The position numbers were made by a program, and so were the translations under genes. Below the pieces are notes generated by a model. The model had not been told where the DNA came from, did not search any database, and worked only from the letters and a program-made list of their open reading frames with translations. Below, piece by piece: positions 8,905 through 17,916 of a stretch of 55,053 nucleotides of DNA. Source of the DNA: Planctomycetaceae bacterium. Lineage in GTDB: Bacteria; Planctomycetota; Phycisphaerae; Phycisphaerales; UBA1924. The stretch is from assembly GCA_021294835.1 (NCBI GenBank), contig JAJTDF010000013.1, forward strand, positions 1 through 55,053, in the 5' to 3' direction. Every line of letters begins with the position of its first letter. The first letter of the stretch is position 1.

Positions 8905-9089
8905 GTCTTCAAGCTGGTCAAAAGTCGGGACGGACGGACAGATATCCGCTGACGCGGCCTGCAATGTTCTAGAAGATTGCCACAGGAACGGAGCTGATCC
9001 ACCAAACAGAGACCGGGCGGGCCACACAACGGCGGCAATCTAGGCTGCGGCAACCAGCACGGTCCGAGAACTGTGCAACGACAACCAAG

Positions 9090-10712
9090 TCACTCGCCGG
9101 CGTTCACCCCGACCTTCGCCATCGCCCGGTCTGTCCGGCGGTCGATCAGCAGTTCCACCTTGGTGGCGCCCTCGGGGGCGGTCAGGCTGATCTTCTGCTC
9201 CGGACTGGACACGGTGATGGGCTCACCGAAGTAGGCCCAACGCCGGCCATTGTGGAAGATGGCCCGCCAAGTGCCCTTCGCAGCGCCGCTGCCCTCCCAC
9301 TTACCGCCCGCCTGCGTGAGCGGGACCGAGGGCAGGCGCCAGCCGGCGGGGAAGTGCGGGTTGGCCGCGCGACCGTTGGACGCAATGTTGTAGTAACCCT
9401 TGAGCTGCTCGGGGTACACGTCCAGCACGCCCCGGCTGAACCAGTGCACGTGCCCACCGCCGCCGGTGTTGCGGACCAATTCGATCGACTTCACCAGGTC
9501 CTCCCAGGTGGCGTCGGGCCCCTCCCCGACCACGCGGATGCCGGCGAGCATGTCGTTTACGCGATTGGCGCCCAGGCGTCGCATGTGACCGACCTGATCG
9601 ATCCAGGTCTTCTCGAAAGCCTCATAGTTGAAGCGGTAGACCTGCGGGATGAACTCGTCCCACACCGGATCGGTCTTGCTCGCAGCCGGATCGCCGGGCA
9701 GGGGCAGCCGGTCGGCGCTGGTCCATGCGGCCCACTTGGGCCACTCCAGGCAGTAATTGATGAAGCACCAGTTGTACACCGCGGGGCTCAGCGATACGAG
9801 TACGCCGGGGTGCTTGGAGCGGATCTCCTGCGTGAACAGCTTGCTGTACTCGTTGACCTTGTCGGCCCGCCAGCGGCGCCAGGCGACGTCCTCGTGATTC
9901 TCCGGCGGCAATCGGCCGCCGTGCTCGTTGGCGTAGGCCGCCTTGGTGTAATCGTCGTACCCCATGGTGATGTACGGCCAGACGATTCGGTCGTCGATCT
10001 GCACGCCGTCCATGTCGTACTTCTCGATGGCTTCCAGCACCAGGTCCAGCAGGAACCGCCGCGGCTCGGGATGCAGCGGGTTCATCCACACAAAGCCGTT
10101 GGGGGCGATCTCACTGCCGGCTTTGTCGCGGCTCATCCAGTGCGGCTTGAGGCGACGAAGGTGGTTGTCGGTGGACTTGTGAGCGGCCATGAAACCGTAC
10201 TCGAACCAGCCCACATAAATCAGGCCGTTGCGGTGGGCCTCGATCAGGGTCTCCTCCAGCAGATCGCGGGCGGCCTGCTTGCGCGTCTCCTCGCTGTCTG
10301 ATGGATCCTGCGGGACCAGAGCCGGCCGGCGATCCACGCCAATCGTCCGCTTGAGGACCTCACTGGGGTATTGGGTGTAGCCGTTCTTCCACGTCTCCAC
10401 ATACACGGTGTTCAGGCCGATGTCGGCCAGTTGCTTCATGGTGGCGGCGGTGTTCGCCGCAGTGGCGATCGCCGAGTTGCCCGTGGTGGTGACCCAGGTG
10501 CCCCGGATCTCACGCAGCGGGCTGGTTGGATTCTGGACGTAGAAATCCTTTGGGTTGGCCGAGGGCTGGGGGAGGGCCTCCTTGGCTGCGGGGGCCTTGG
10601 CGGCGGGGGCTTTGGCAGCCGGGGCGGCCGGGGCCGGGCCCTGGGCGGCGGCAAGGCCGGTCATACCGCCGGCAAACAGGGTGAACAGGAGGGACGAAAC
10701 CACGGTTTGCAT
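9090..10712 (-). CDS. Secreted family 10-like glycosyl hydrolase (GHL10)
   Basis: 540 residues with a signal peptide (SSLLFTLFAGGMTGLAAAQ) followed by a short Ala/Pro/Lys linker. The catalytic TIM barrel matches GHL10: REIRGTWVTTTGN, LADIGLNTVYVETW, GLIYVGWFEYGF, WMNPLHPEPRRFLLD, then the acidic motif YDMDGVQIDDRI and LVSLSPAVYNW. E. coli DigH (YddW) in this family cuts peptidoglycan glycan strands lacking stem peptides; whether this enzyme acts on wall or on a polysaccharide cannot be told. A small C-terminal beta domain (about residues 445-540) may bind carbohydrate. It is divergent from the oxidoreductase gene at 10841 and lies upstream of the NAGPA fusion gene (185-base gap), probably in one minus-strand unit with it and the ROK kinase. 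Confidence 0.85.
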   Translation of the reverse strand: MQTVVSSLLFTLFAGGMTGLAAAQGPAPAAPAAKAPAAKAPAAKEALPQPSANPKDFYVQNPTSPLREIRGTWVTTTGNSAIATAANTAATMKQLADIGLNTVYVETWKNGYTQYPSEVLKRTIGVDRRPALVPQDPSDSEETRKQAARDLLEETLIEAHRNGLIYVGWFEYGFMAAHKSTDNHLRRLKPHWMSRDKAGSEIAPNGFVWMNPLHPEPRRFLLDLVLEAIEKYDMDGVQIDDRIVWPYITMGYDDYTKAAYANEHGGRLPPENHEDVAWRRWRADKVNEYSKLFTQEIRSKHPGVLVSLSPAVYNWCFINYCLEWPKWAAWTSADRLPLPGDPAASKTDPVWDEFIPQVYRFNYEAFEKTWIDQVGHMRRLGANRVNDMLAGIRVVGEGPDATWEDLVKSIELVRNTGGGGHVHWFSRGVLDVYPEQLKGYYNIASNGRAANPHFPAGWRLPSVPLTQAGGKWEGSGAAKGTWRAIFHNGRRWAYFGEPITVSSPEQKISLTAPEGATKVELLIDRRTDRAMAKVGVNAGE

Positions 10713-10840
10713 CGGCTAACCTTTCCGCCCGCTTGCCGGGCCGGTGTCGCACCCCGGCCGAGTACACGGGCCGGGAACGTTTGTTTGAATCCACGCAACC
10801 AGGGCGGAGACTTCCGCCCGCTTCAAGACAGGCACGATTC

Positions 10841-11854
10841 ATGAGCACCACATTCAACGTAGCCATTATTGGGGCCGGCGGCATCGCCAACGCCCACGTC
10901 GGAGCGATCGCCGGGTCCAAGGGTCGGCTGGCCCTGGCGGGGGTGGTCGATCCGGTGGCGGAGAACCGTGAACGACTGGCCTCGGCCCACTCGGCCCAGG
11001 GCTTCGCCTCCACGGCCGAACTGATCAAGGCCGTCAAGGCCGGCAGCGTGTCGGTCGACGGAGCGGTGGTCTGTACGCCGCCGTTTGCCCGCATCGAGGT
11101 GATCGGCTCGCTGCTCAAGGCGGGCATCCCGGTGCTCAGCGAGAAGCCGCTGGCCCACAACTCCGCTGACAGCAAGAAGCTGGCGACCCTGGCCCGCAAG
11201 CACGGCAAGGTCTTCACCGCCGTCGGCTACTGCCACCGCTTCACGCCGGCTGTGCTGGCCATGAAGCAGATGGCCCTGGAAGGCAAGATCGGACGCGTCG
11301 TGCGGTTTGAGAACTTCTTCGCCTGCGACCTGCCGGGCCACCAGACCAAGTGGTTCAGCGACCCCAAGAAAGCCGGCGGCGGCGCCTACATCGACATGGG
11401 CAGCCACTCGGTGGACCTGTTCCACTTCATGGTCGGCCCCGCCAAGACCGTCGCTGCGCTGTTCGACCACAAGTGGCCCAAGCGAACCGAGACCGCCGCC
11501 ACCGTCCTGCTCAAGTCCGCCAAGGCCAACGGCAAGAACATGCCCGCCGGCCTCGCCGGCGTCATCTTCAGCGGCTGGGCCGAGACTTCCCGCTTCACTG
11601 TCAGCCTCGTCGGCACCGAGGGCATGCTCTCGTATGACTACGAGAAGGACGGCGAGATCATCTTCAAGGACCTGCTTGGCAAGCCCACCAGCATGCCCAT
11701 CGAGTCCTGCGGCGTGCGCTTCGCCCGCCAACTTGAGGCCTTCGCCGATGCGGTTCAGAAGAAGGCCAAGAAGACCGGCCTGGCCACCTTTGCCGACGGC
11801 GCTGCGGCTGCCGACATGGTGACCAAAGCGGCCAAGCTGGCCGCCAAGGGCTGA
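10841..11854 (+). CDS. Gfo/Idh/MocA family oxidoreductase
   Basis: 337 residues from the ATG giving MSTTFNVAIIGAGGIANAHVG, a dinucleotide-binding Rossmann motif at the N-terminus. The family signature SEKPLAHN follows at about residue 105, supplying the catalytic Lys. The C-terminal substrate domain contains AVGYCHRF and GGGAYIDMGSHSVDLFHFM, the latter giving the conserved His. Members oxidise or epimerise sugars and cyclitols with NAD(P). It is divergently oriented from the glycosidase unit and is followed by a strong intrinsic terminator, so it is probably monocistronic. Sugar specificity cannot be assigned. Confidence 0.9.
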   Translation: MSTTFNVAIIGAGGIANAHVGAIAGSKGRLALAGVVDPVAENRERLASAHSAQGFASTAELIKAVKAGSVSVDGAVVCTPPFARIEVIGSLLKAGIPVLSEKPLAHNSADSKKLATLARKHGKVFTAVGYCHRFTPAVLAMKQMALEGKIGRVVRFENFFACDLPGHQTKWFSDPKKAGGGAYIDMGSHSVDLFHFMVGPAKTVAALFDHKWPKRTETAATVLLKSAKANGKNMPAGLAGVIFSGWAETSRFTVSLVGTEGMLSYDYEKDGEIIFKDLLGKPTSMPIESCGVRFARQLEAFADAVQKKAKKTGLATFADGAAAADMVTKAAKLAAKG

Positions 11855-11880
11855 ACGATCCGCTGATACGCATGACGTTC

Positions 11881-11918
11881 AGGGCGGTCGCGACGAACAT
11901 GTCGGCGACCGCCCTTTT
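11881..11918 (+). terminator. Rho-independent terminator after the oxidoreductase gene
   Basis: A perfect 11-bp stem (AGGGCGGTCGC at 11881-11891 pairing with GCGACCGCCCT at 11905-11915), a 13-base loop and four T residues. It begins 26 bases after the stop codon at 11854. Confidence 0.85.
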
Positions 11919-12031
11919 CATTGGGGCGCAGCGAAACACCACGGTCCGCCGGTCGCCGCCGGTGGGGTATCCGCCCCATGAACACGAGACAAGCGGGCGG
12001 GCTCGCAGGGGTTGGCTCGATACTCAGAGCC

Positions 12032-13480
12032 ATGTCCGAACTCGCCAACCCGCCGCTGTACAAAGCCGCAGAGCGGCAGGCCTCTGAAGCGAAGGAACCA
12101 GCCTGGGCCGACGCCTTGCCCTGGGCGGACTGCCCGCTGCCGGGGCGATGCCCGGTGGAGGGACTGCTCAGTCAGCAAGAGCTGAATCTGGCGTACTGGC
12201 TGGGGGCTGTTCACTGGCAAGGTCGCGGCCGGATCGTTGAACTGGGCTGCTTCCTGGGCGCCGGCACGGTGGCTCTGGCGATGGGCCTGCAAGCGTCAGG
12301 CCGGGCGGTGCCGCGGGGCACCCTGGTGACGCATGATCTGTTCACCGCATGGCCCGGAAGCGAGGCTCGCTGCCACCATCCGTTTCGAGCCGGCGACAGC
12401 TTTCGCGAACTGTTCGACCTGAATACGCGCCGCTGGTCTGACCTGCTGACGGTTCGCGATCGACCACTTCCGGACGCATGGCACGCCGGCGACGCGAGCG
12501 ACTTCCACGCCGTCAACGCGGCGGACGATCAGGAAATCGAGTCCATCTTCGTCGACGCGGCCAAGTCACCGGGGCTGTCGCGGAACATCCTGCGGCTGTT
12601 CGCGCCAAGGCTCCGGCCCGGTCATGGCCTGCTGGTGCAGCAGGACGGCAAGTGGACCAACTGGTGGCTGACACTTCACATGCACGCGCTGCGCGAACAG
12701 TTGCGGCCGTGGCGCAGCGTGCCCGACGGCGGAACACTGGTCTACCGCTGTGTCGCTCCGGTCGGCCCGGCGCTCGAATCACTCGCTCGCATGGGGCCCG
12801 ACAGCGGCTACGGCCTGGATCGCTGGAACGCGGCGCTCGCCGCTGCCGAAGCGGACTGGCCCGGCCAAGTGCTCACCTACTTCCGCCTCCAGCGGGCCCT
12901 GCACCATGCCGAGCATGGCGAGCCGACGACCGGCGCTGCGCTCGCTTTGGAGGAAATCGACCGCATCTGCACCGGCCAGAGGCACACCGAGTTTGGACAC
13001 GGGCAGGCGGCACGCGAGATCGCCGGGATGGTCGCACGAACACTCCCCGATCGTTGCGAGATGGCTGCGAGACTGCTCCGCCGGGGCGAAGACGCGGCAC
13101 GCACGTGCCGCTGGCGGATGGACCAGGCCCGCTCGGCACTCTGGCGGATGGTGGGCGACGGGCTGGCAAGGGCCGGACGACGGCGAATTGCGTTGCTGGG
13201 CGGGGGCCGGCATACCCGTGACCTGCTCAGCCTTGGCTGGGCGGAAAGCCACGGCCTGAAAGTTGTGGCAGTGCTGGACGACCGCCCGGAAGATTGGCGG
13301 CCCGAACCCGCCTGGCCGGTCTGCATCCCCTTGGCCACCGGCGCCAACTGCCGGGTGGACGCGGTGGTGGCGTCTTCGGATGCGGCCGAAGCGACCCTGG
13401 TGCAGCGGGCGAAGGACTCGGGGCTTCCCGGCGATCGCATAATTGGTGTATACGCAACGTCAGGCCAGTCGCCTTGCTGA
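12032..13480 (+). CDS. Methyltransferase-like protein fused to a C-terminal Rossmann-like domain
   Basis: 482 residues; the start is uncertain (ATGs at 11978 and 12032; the latter is used because the residues before it look non-conserved). Residues about 45-240 form a class I SAM-methyltransferase fold of the TylF/Methyltransf_24 kind, with motif I IVELGCFLGAGTVALA, an acidic post-motif (THDLFTAW) and SIFVDAAKSPG in place of the usual DGxH. A helical linker with many Arg and His residues follows. The last 100 residues start with IALLGGGRHTRDLL and continue VVAVLDDRPEDW, resembling the N-terminal nucleotide-binding module of PglD-type sugar acyltransferases. A role in modifying a sugar or glycan is plausible from both parts and from the neighbours, but the substrate is unknown. 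Confidence 0.7.
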   Translation: MSELANPPLYKAAERQASEAKEPAWADALPWADCPLPGRCPVEGLLSQQELNLAYWLGAVHWQGRGRIVELGCFLGAGTVALAMGLQASGRAVPRGTLVTHDLFTAWPGSEARCHHPFRAGDSFRELFDLNTRRWSDLLTVRDRPLPDAWHAGDASDFHAVNAADDQEIESIFVDAAKSPGLSRNILRLFAPRLRPGHGLLVQQDGKWTNWWLTLHMHALREQLRPWRSVPDGGTLVYRCVAPVGPALESLARMGPDSGYGLDRWNAALAAAEADWPGQVLTYFRLQRALHHAEHGEPTTGAALALEEIDRICTGQRHTEFGHGQAAREIAGMVARTLPDRCEMAARLLRRGEDAARTCRWRMDQARSALWRMVGDGLARAGRRRIALLGGGRHTRDLLSLGWAESHGLKVVAVLDDRPEDWRPEPAWPVCIPLATGANCRVDAVVASSDAAEATLVQRAKDSGLPGDRIIGVYATSGQSPC

Positions 13481-13691
13481 CGGGCCGCATCAATCGCAAT
13501 TGAAGGTTATAGAATATTGGCCACCGAACCTCAGCCTTCTCGGAACCAGCGGTGCCGCTGGCTGGCAGGCTGACGGAGGTTTGGCAAATTCGGGGCGATG
13601 CGGGCCTCCCCCCACCGCCATGGTGTCCGACCGGCTATCGATCGGCACCATGAGCATGTGGCCCCCCGTCGCTCCTCCCGCGAGGAACCCC

Positions 13692-15902
13692 ATGGCCAAC
13701 CAGCCCATTTCAGCCGCATCCGCCTCGTCCAACGGTCACCCGCGAGCCCACGTGAGCACCGGCGGCATGGCCGGCTCGCACAGCGCCCATGGCGGCCCGA
13801 TCGGCCCGTCGCCCCTGGCCGGCCACATCGAACGGATCCCGGTCACGGTGTATTCGAGCAGCAGCGACGCGAGCCGGGCGGTGGCGGCGGAGATCGCCGA
13901 ATTGATCCGCTCCAAGGCGTCGCGTCGTCAGAAGGCGGTGCTGGGTCTGGCGACTGGCAGCACGCCCCAGGGCGTGTACGAGGAACTGGTTCGACTGCAT
14001 CGAGAAGAAGGGCTGAGCTTCGCCAACGTCGTGACGTTCAACCTCGACGAGTACTGGCCGATGGACCCCACCGCGCTGCAGAGTTACAACCGCTTCATGC
14101 GGGAGTATCTCTTCGACCACATCGACATCCGGCCGGAGAACATCCACATCCCCGACGGCACGGTGCCGATGAAGGACGTGCACGATTTCTGCGACCGCTA
14201 CGAGAAGGCCATCGCGGCCGCCGGCGGACTGGACCTGCAGATCCTGGGCATCGGCCGGACCGGGCACGTGGGCTTCAACGAGCCGGGTTCGGCCCGCGAC
14301 AGCCGCACGCGGCTGATCACGCTTGACCGCGTCACTCGAATGGACGCCGCCAGCGACTTCTTCGGCGAGTGGAACGTGCCCCGCAAGGCCATCACCATGG
14401 GCGTGGGCACGATTCTCTCGGCCCGCAAGCTGGTGCTGCTGGCCTTCGGCGAGCACAAGGCGAGCATCATCAAGCGCGCCGTCGAAGGCCCGGTGGTCGC
14501 CCAGGTGGCCGCCAGCTTCCTGCAGGAGCACCCCGCCAGCCGCATCATCCTTGACCCGGCCTCTTCGGCGGAACTGACGCGGTTCAAGACGCCGTGGGCG
14601 CTGGGCCCGATGGAGGCCTTCGGCCAGAAGTGGGACGCGCACAACACCAAGAAGGCCGCGATCTGGCTCGCCCGCACGCTTGAGAAGCCGATCCTCAAGC
14701 TCACCGACGAGGACTACAACGAGCACGGGCTGCAGGAACTGCTCAGCACCCGCGAGGGCGGCGCGTACGACATCAACATCGAGGTCTTCCGCTCGCTGCA
14801 GAAGACCATCACCGGCTGGCCGGGCGGCCGCCCCACCGACGCGGGCCGGCCCGACGGCCGCAGCACCGACGTGCACGCTGCCGGCGTGTTCCCCAAGCGC
14901 GTGGTGGTCTTCTCCCCCCACCCCGACGACGACGTGATCTCCATGGGCGGCACGTTCATCCGCCTGTGCGATCAGGGCCATGAGGTGCACGTCGCATACC
15001 AGACCAGCGGCAACATCGCCGTGTGGGACGACGCCGCCGTGCGGCACGCTGACTTTGTGACCGAGTTCTGCCGAGAGTTCCGGCTCTCGGCCAAGGAGGT
15101 CAAGCGGATTGAGGACCACGTGGCCGAGTTCGTGACCGCCAAGCAGCCAGGGCAGGTGGACACCCCCGAACTGCAGAAGATCAAGGCGCTGATCCGCCGG
15201 ACCGAGGCCCGCGCCGGCGCCCGCTACAGCGGCGTGAAGCCTGAGAACATCCACTTCATGGACCTGCCGTTCTACGAGACCGGCCGGGTGAAGAAGAAGC
15301 CGCTCGGAGAAGAGGACATCCGCATCACCATGGATCTGCTGGAGAGCATCAAGCCCCACCAGATCTACGCCGCCGGCGACCTCTCCGACCCGCACGGCAC
15401 GCACCGCGTGTGCCTGTCGGCGATCTTCCAGGCCCTGCAACGGCTCAAGGACCGCGCCTGGCTGAAGAACTGCGACGTGTGGCTGTACCGCGGCGCCTGG
15501 GCCGAGTGGGACGCGGATGAGATCGAGATGGCCGTTCCGCTCTCGCCGGATGAGGTGGCCCGCAAGCGCATCGCCATCTTCAAGCACGAGAGCCAGAAGG
15601 ACTCGGCGCTGTTCCCCGGCCCCAACGACCCGCGCGAGTTCTGGCAGCGGGCCGAGGACCGCAACCGCGCCACCGCTGAGCTCTACGACAAGCTGGGCCT
15701 GCCCGAGTATCAGGCCATCGAGGGCTTCGTGCGCTGGAAGGACCTGGACGTGCACTTGGTCGGCGGCAAGGCCAAGTCCGGCAAGGCCAAGTCCGGCAAG
15801 GGCGGCAAGTCCGGCAAGTCGGCCAAAGCTGCTGAGCCGGCCATTGTGGTCCGCACCGCTGCCAAGCGGGCGCTGGGAAGCGGCAAGGGGGCGCGTCGAT
15901 GA
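13692..15902 (+). CDS. Glucosamine-6-phosphate deaminase-like / PIG-L (LmbE) deacetylase-like fusion protein
   Basis: 736 residues with GAGGA just upstream of the ATG. After a 50-residue variable lead, the NagB-like domain (about 50-330) shows GLATGSTPQGVYEELVR, VVTFNLDEYW, LQILGIGRTGHVGFNEPG and the AEE-like region, which would convert glucosamine 6-phosphate to fructose 6-phosphate and ammonia. Residues about 395-690 form a PIG-L/LmbE domain with the zinc motif SPHPDDDVISMGG and DPHGTHRV, typical of N-acetylglucosaminide deacetylases. The same two-domain layout is known in Bacteroidetes, usually annotated as glucosamine-6-phosphate deaminase. The C-terminus is Lys/Ser/Gly-rich with a 15-base DNA repeat. 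The stop overlaps the next gene's start by four bases. Confidence 0.9.
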   Translation: MANQPISAASASSNGHPRAHVSTGGMAGSHSAHGGPIGPSPLAGHIERIPVTVYSSSSDASRAVAAEIAELIRSKASRRQKAVLGLATGSTPQGVYEELVRLHREEGLSFANVVTFNLDEYWPMDPTALQSYNRFMREYLFDHIDIRPENIHIPDGTVPMKDVHDFCDRYEKAIAAAGGLDLQILGIGRTGHVGFNEPGSARDSRTRLITLDRVTRMDAASDFFGEWNVPRKAITMGVGTILSARKLVLLAFGEHKASIIKRAVEGPVVAQVAASFLQEHPASRIILDPASSAELTRFKTPWALGPMEAFGQKWDAHNTKKAAIWLARTLEKPILKLTDEDYNEHGLQELLSTREGGAYDINIEVFRSLQKTITGWPGGRPTDAGRPDGRSTDVHAAGVFPKRVVVFSPHPDDDVISMGGTFIRLCDQGHEVHVAYQTSGNIAVWDDAAVRHADFVTEFCREFRLSAKEVKRIEDHVAEFVTAKQPGQVDTPELQKIKALIRRTEARAGARYSGVKPENIHFMDLPFYETGRVKKKPLGEEDIRITMDLLESIKPHQIYAAGDLSDPHGTHRVCLSAIFQALQRLKDRAWLKNCDVWLYRGAWAEWDADEIEMAVPLSPDEVARKRIAIFKHESQKDSALFPGPNDPREFWQRAEDRNRATAELYDKLGLPEYQAIEGFVRWKDLDVHLVGGKAKSGKAKSGKGGKSGKSAKAAEPAIVVRTAAKRALGSGKGARR
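15765..15820 (+). repeat. 15-base tandem repeat coding for Lys/Ser/Gly tail
   Basis: The unit GGCAAGGCCAAGTCC occurs twice in tandem and then in a degenerate form, coding for GKAKS-type residues near the end of the NagB/PIG-L fusion. This explains the basic, probably disordered tail. Confidence 0.7.
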
Positions 15903-16792
15903 GCGACGCCTCCGGACCGACGCCCGGTCGCGAGCCTGAACTGCAGATCCGCGTGGAGCCCCGCCGCATCGGCGTCTGCTCGTGGTCACTGCAGGCGACC
16001 GACGCGACCGACCTGACCGCCCGGATCGACCGCACCGGTCTGAAGGCGGTGCAGTTGGCGCTGACGCCGATTGCCGAGGGCCGCCCGGGCTTTGCGGAGG
16101 ATGCGGTGTTCAACGCCTTGCAGCAGGCGGGCTTCTCGGTCCTGTCGGGCATGATGGAACCCCGGGGCGAGGACTACTCCACGCTGGAGAGCATCCAGCG
16201 GACCGGAGGGCTCCGACCCGACGAGCACTGGGAGCACAACCAGCGGCACGCCCGGCACCTGGCCGAGTTGTGCGCCCGCAGGGGCATCGGGCTGGTGACC
16301 TTCCACGCCGGGTTCATCCCGCACGACGCCCGCAACCGCGAGCGAGCCACAATGCTCGACCGCATCCGACGGGTGGTGGAGATTTTCGACGCTCAGGACG
16401 TGATCGTGGCGCTGGAGACCGGGCAGGAGACCGCCGAGACGCTGCTGGAAGCGCTCGACGAGATCGACCACCCCATGGTCGGCGTCAACTTCGATCCGGC
16501 GAACATGATCCTGTACGGGATGGGCGACCCGGTGCGGGCGGTGGCCGACCTGGCCGACTACATCGAGCAGGTGCATATCAAAGACGCGACGGCGACGACC
16601 GTGCCGGGAACCTGGGGCAGCGAGGTGCCCGCGGGCTCAGGACAGGTCCGCTGGGAAGCGTTCTTTGGCGTGCTGGAGGAGTACGGCGTCAGCGGCGACC
16701 TGGTGATCGAACGCGAGGCCGGGGATCAGCGGATCGCCGATGTGGCAACAGGCGCTGCGCTGGTTCGGCGGCTGGCAAGCAATCTCGCGTAA
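15899..16792 (+). CDS. Sugar phosphate isomerase/epimerase (xylose isomerase-like TIM barrel)
   Basis: 297 residues; ATGA overlap with the preceding stop shows translational coupling. The AP-endonuclease-2/xylose isomerase-like fold is seen from RRIGVCSWSLQATD through VTFHAGFIPHD, IVALETGQET, MVGVNFDPANMILYG and YIEQVHIKDA, the residues that normally bind the divalent metal (Glu, Asp, His, Glu). The last part holds ERE in DLVIEREAG. Such proteins isomerise or epimerise sugars and inositols. Position between an amino-sugar deaminase fusion and a Gfo/Idh/MocA oxidoreductase suggests a three-step catabolic unit; the substrate is not determined. Confidence 0.9.
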   Translation: MSDASGPTPGREPELQIRVEPRRIGVCSWSLQATDATDLTARIDRTGLKAVQLALTPIAEGRPGFAEDAVFNALQQAGFSVLSGMMEPRGEDYSTLESIQRTGGLRPDEHWEHNQRHARHLAELCARRGIGLVTFHAGFIPHDARNRERATMLDRIRRVVEIFDAQDVIVALETGQETAETLLEALDEIDHPMVGVNFDPANMILYGMGDPVRAVADLADYIEQVHIKDATATTVPGTWGSEVPAGSGQVRWEAFFGVLEEYGVSGDLVIEREAGDQRIADVATGAALVRRLASNLA

Positions 16793-16830
16793 AGCGAAGT
16801 CCGGGCGCGGGCGGCAGACGGGACGTGCAC

Positions 16831-17871
16831 ATGACCATCGGCATCGGCGTGATCGGACTGGGCTTCATGGGTCGGACGCACATCGGCGCCTATGCCGCGG
16901 CCCGCGCCGCCGGGCATGACTGCCGACTGGTCGCCGTGTCCGACCGCGACCCGGCCCGGCTGACCGGCGAGGCCGGCGGCGGCGGCAACATCGCCACCGG
17001 CTCCGGCGAGCGGTTGTTCGACCCTGCCGAGGTGCGTGGGCACACCGATGTGGCCGCGCTGCTGGCCGACCCGGCGGTGCACCTGGTGTCCATCTGCACC
17101 CACACCGATACCCATGTGCCCCTGGCGTTGGCGGCGCTGCAGGCCGGCAAGCACGTGCTGCTGGAGAAGCCGGTGGCGCTGGAGCCGGCGGACGTGCAGC
17201 GGCTGATCGATGCGTCTCAAATGGCCGGTCGCCTGTGCATGCCGGCGATGTGCATGCGGTTCTGGCCGGAGTGGGCGTGGCTGAAGGGCAAGGTCGCCGA
17301 CGGATCGCTGGGCAAGGTGCGAACGGCCATGTTCCAGCGGCTGGGCAGCGGGCCGGCGTGGGCGCCGGAGTTCTACCGCAACGATGCCAAGTCCGGCGGG
17401 GCACTGTTCGACCTGCACATCCACGATGCGGACTTCGTGTGCTTCCTCTTCGGGGCTCCGCTGGAGGTCTCCAGCGCCGGCACCGACCACCACGTGACCA
17501 CGCTGTACCGCTTCCGCACCGAAGACCAGGGCGGGTGCGGGCCGAGCCACGCCGTCGCCGAGGGCGGGTGGGACCACGCCCCCGGCTTCCCGTTCACGAT
17601 GCGGTACGTGGTCAACTTTGAGGGCGGCACCGCCGAGTTTGACCTCTCGCGCACGCCGACCCTCCGGCTGCACCGGGGCGGGCAGAGCGAGACCATCGAC
17701 TGCGGCCCCGGCACCGGCTACGACGGCGAGGTGCGCCACCTGCTGACGGCGATTCAGGCGAGTACGCCGGCCTCGGGGCTCAAGGCCTCGCTGGCCGACG
17801 CCCTGCTGGTCACCCGGCTGCTGCAGGCCGAACGCCAGAGCCTTCGGAGCGGCCGCCCGGTTGCGATCTGA
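16831..17871 (+). CDS. Gfo/Idh/MocA family oxidoreductase
   Basis: 346 residues starting at the ATG before TIGIGVIGLGFMGRTHIGAY, a Rossmann NAD(P)-binding motif; the open frame extends far upstream in a shadow of the isomerase gene and is not used. The catalytic Lys motif is LLEKPVALEP, and the substrate domain shows MCMRFWPEW and SGGALFDLHIHDADFV. It follows the isomerase gene by 38 bases and is last in the nagB/PIG-L operon. It shares family, but little obvious sequence, with the oxidoreductase at 10841. An NAD-dependent sugar dehydrogenase or dehydratase-like role is expected; the substrate is unknown. Confidence 0.9.
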   Translation: MTIGIGVIGLGFMGRTHIGAYAAARAAGHDCRLVAVSDRDPARLTGEAGGGGNIATGSGERLFDPAEVRGHTDVAALLADPAVHLVSICTHTDTHVPLALAALQAGKHVLLEKPVALEPADVQRLIDASQMAGRLCMPAMCMRFWPEWAWLKGKVADGSLGKVRTAMFQRLGSGPAWAPEFYRNDAKSGGALFDLHIHDADFVCFLFGAPLEVSSAGTDHHVTTLYRFRTEDQGGCGPSHAVAEGGWDHAPGFPFTMRYVVNFEGGTAEFDLSRTPTLRLHRGGQSETIDCGPGTGYDGEVRHLLTAIQASTPASGLKASLADALLVTRLLQAERQSLRSGRPVAI

Positions 17872-17916
17872 TGTTGTTGCCGGGATGCCGGGTTCCGGCG
17901 GCCCTCGCGCTGCGGC

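Noticed and set aside
13474-13515. Promoter before the NagB/PIG-L gene (TATAGAAT)
   Set aside because: A -10-like sequence is present, but no -35 hexamer lies at an acceptable distance.
13710-15989. 759-codon open frame antisense to the NagB/PIG-L fusion
   Set aside because: It overlaps a gene with clear enzyme motifs and has only low-complexity translation.
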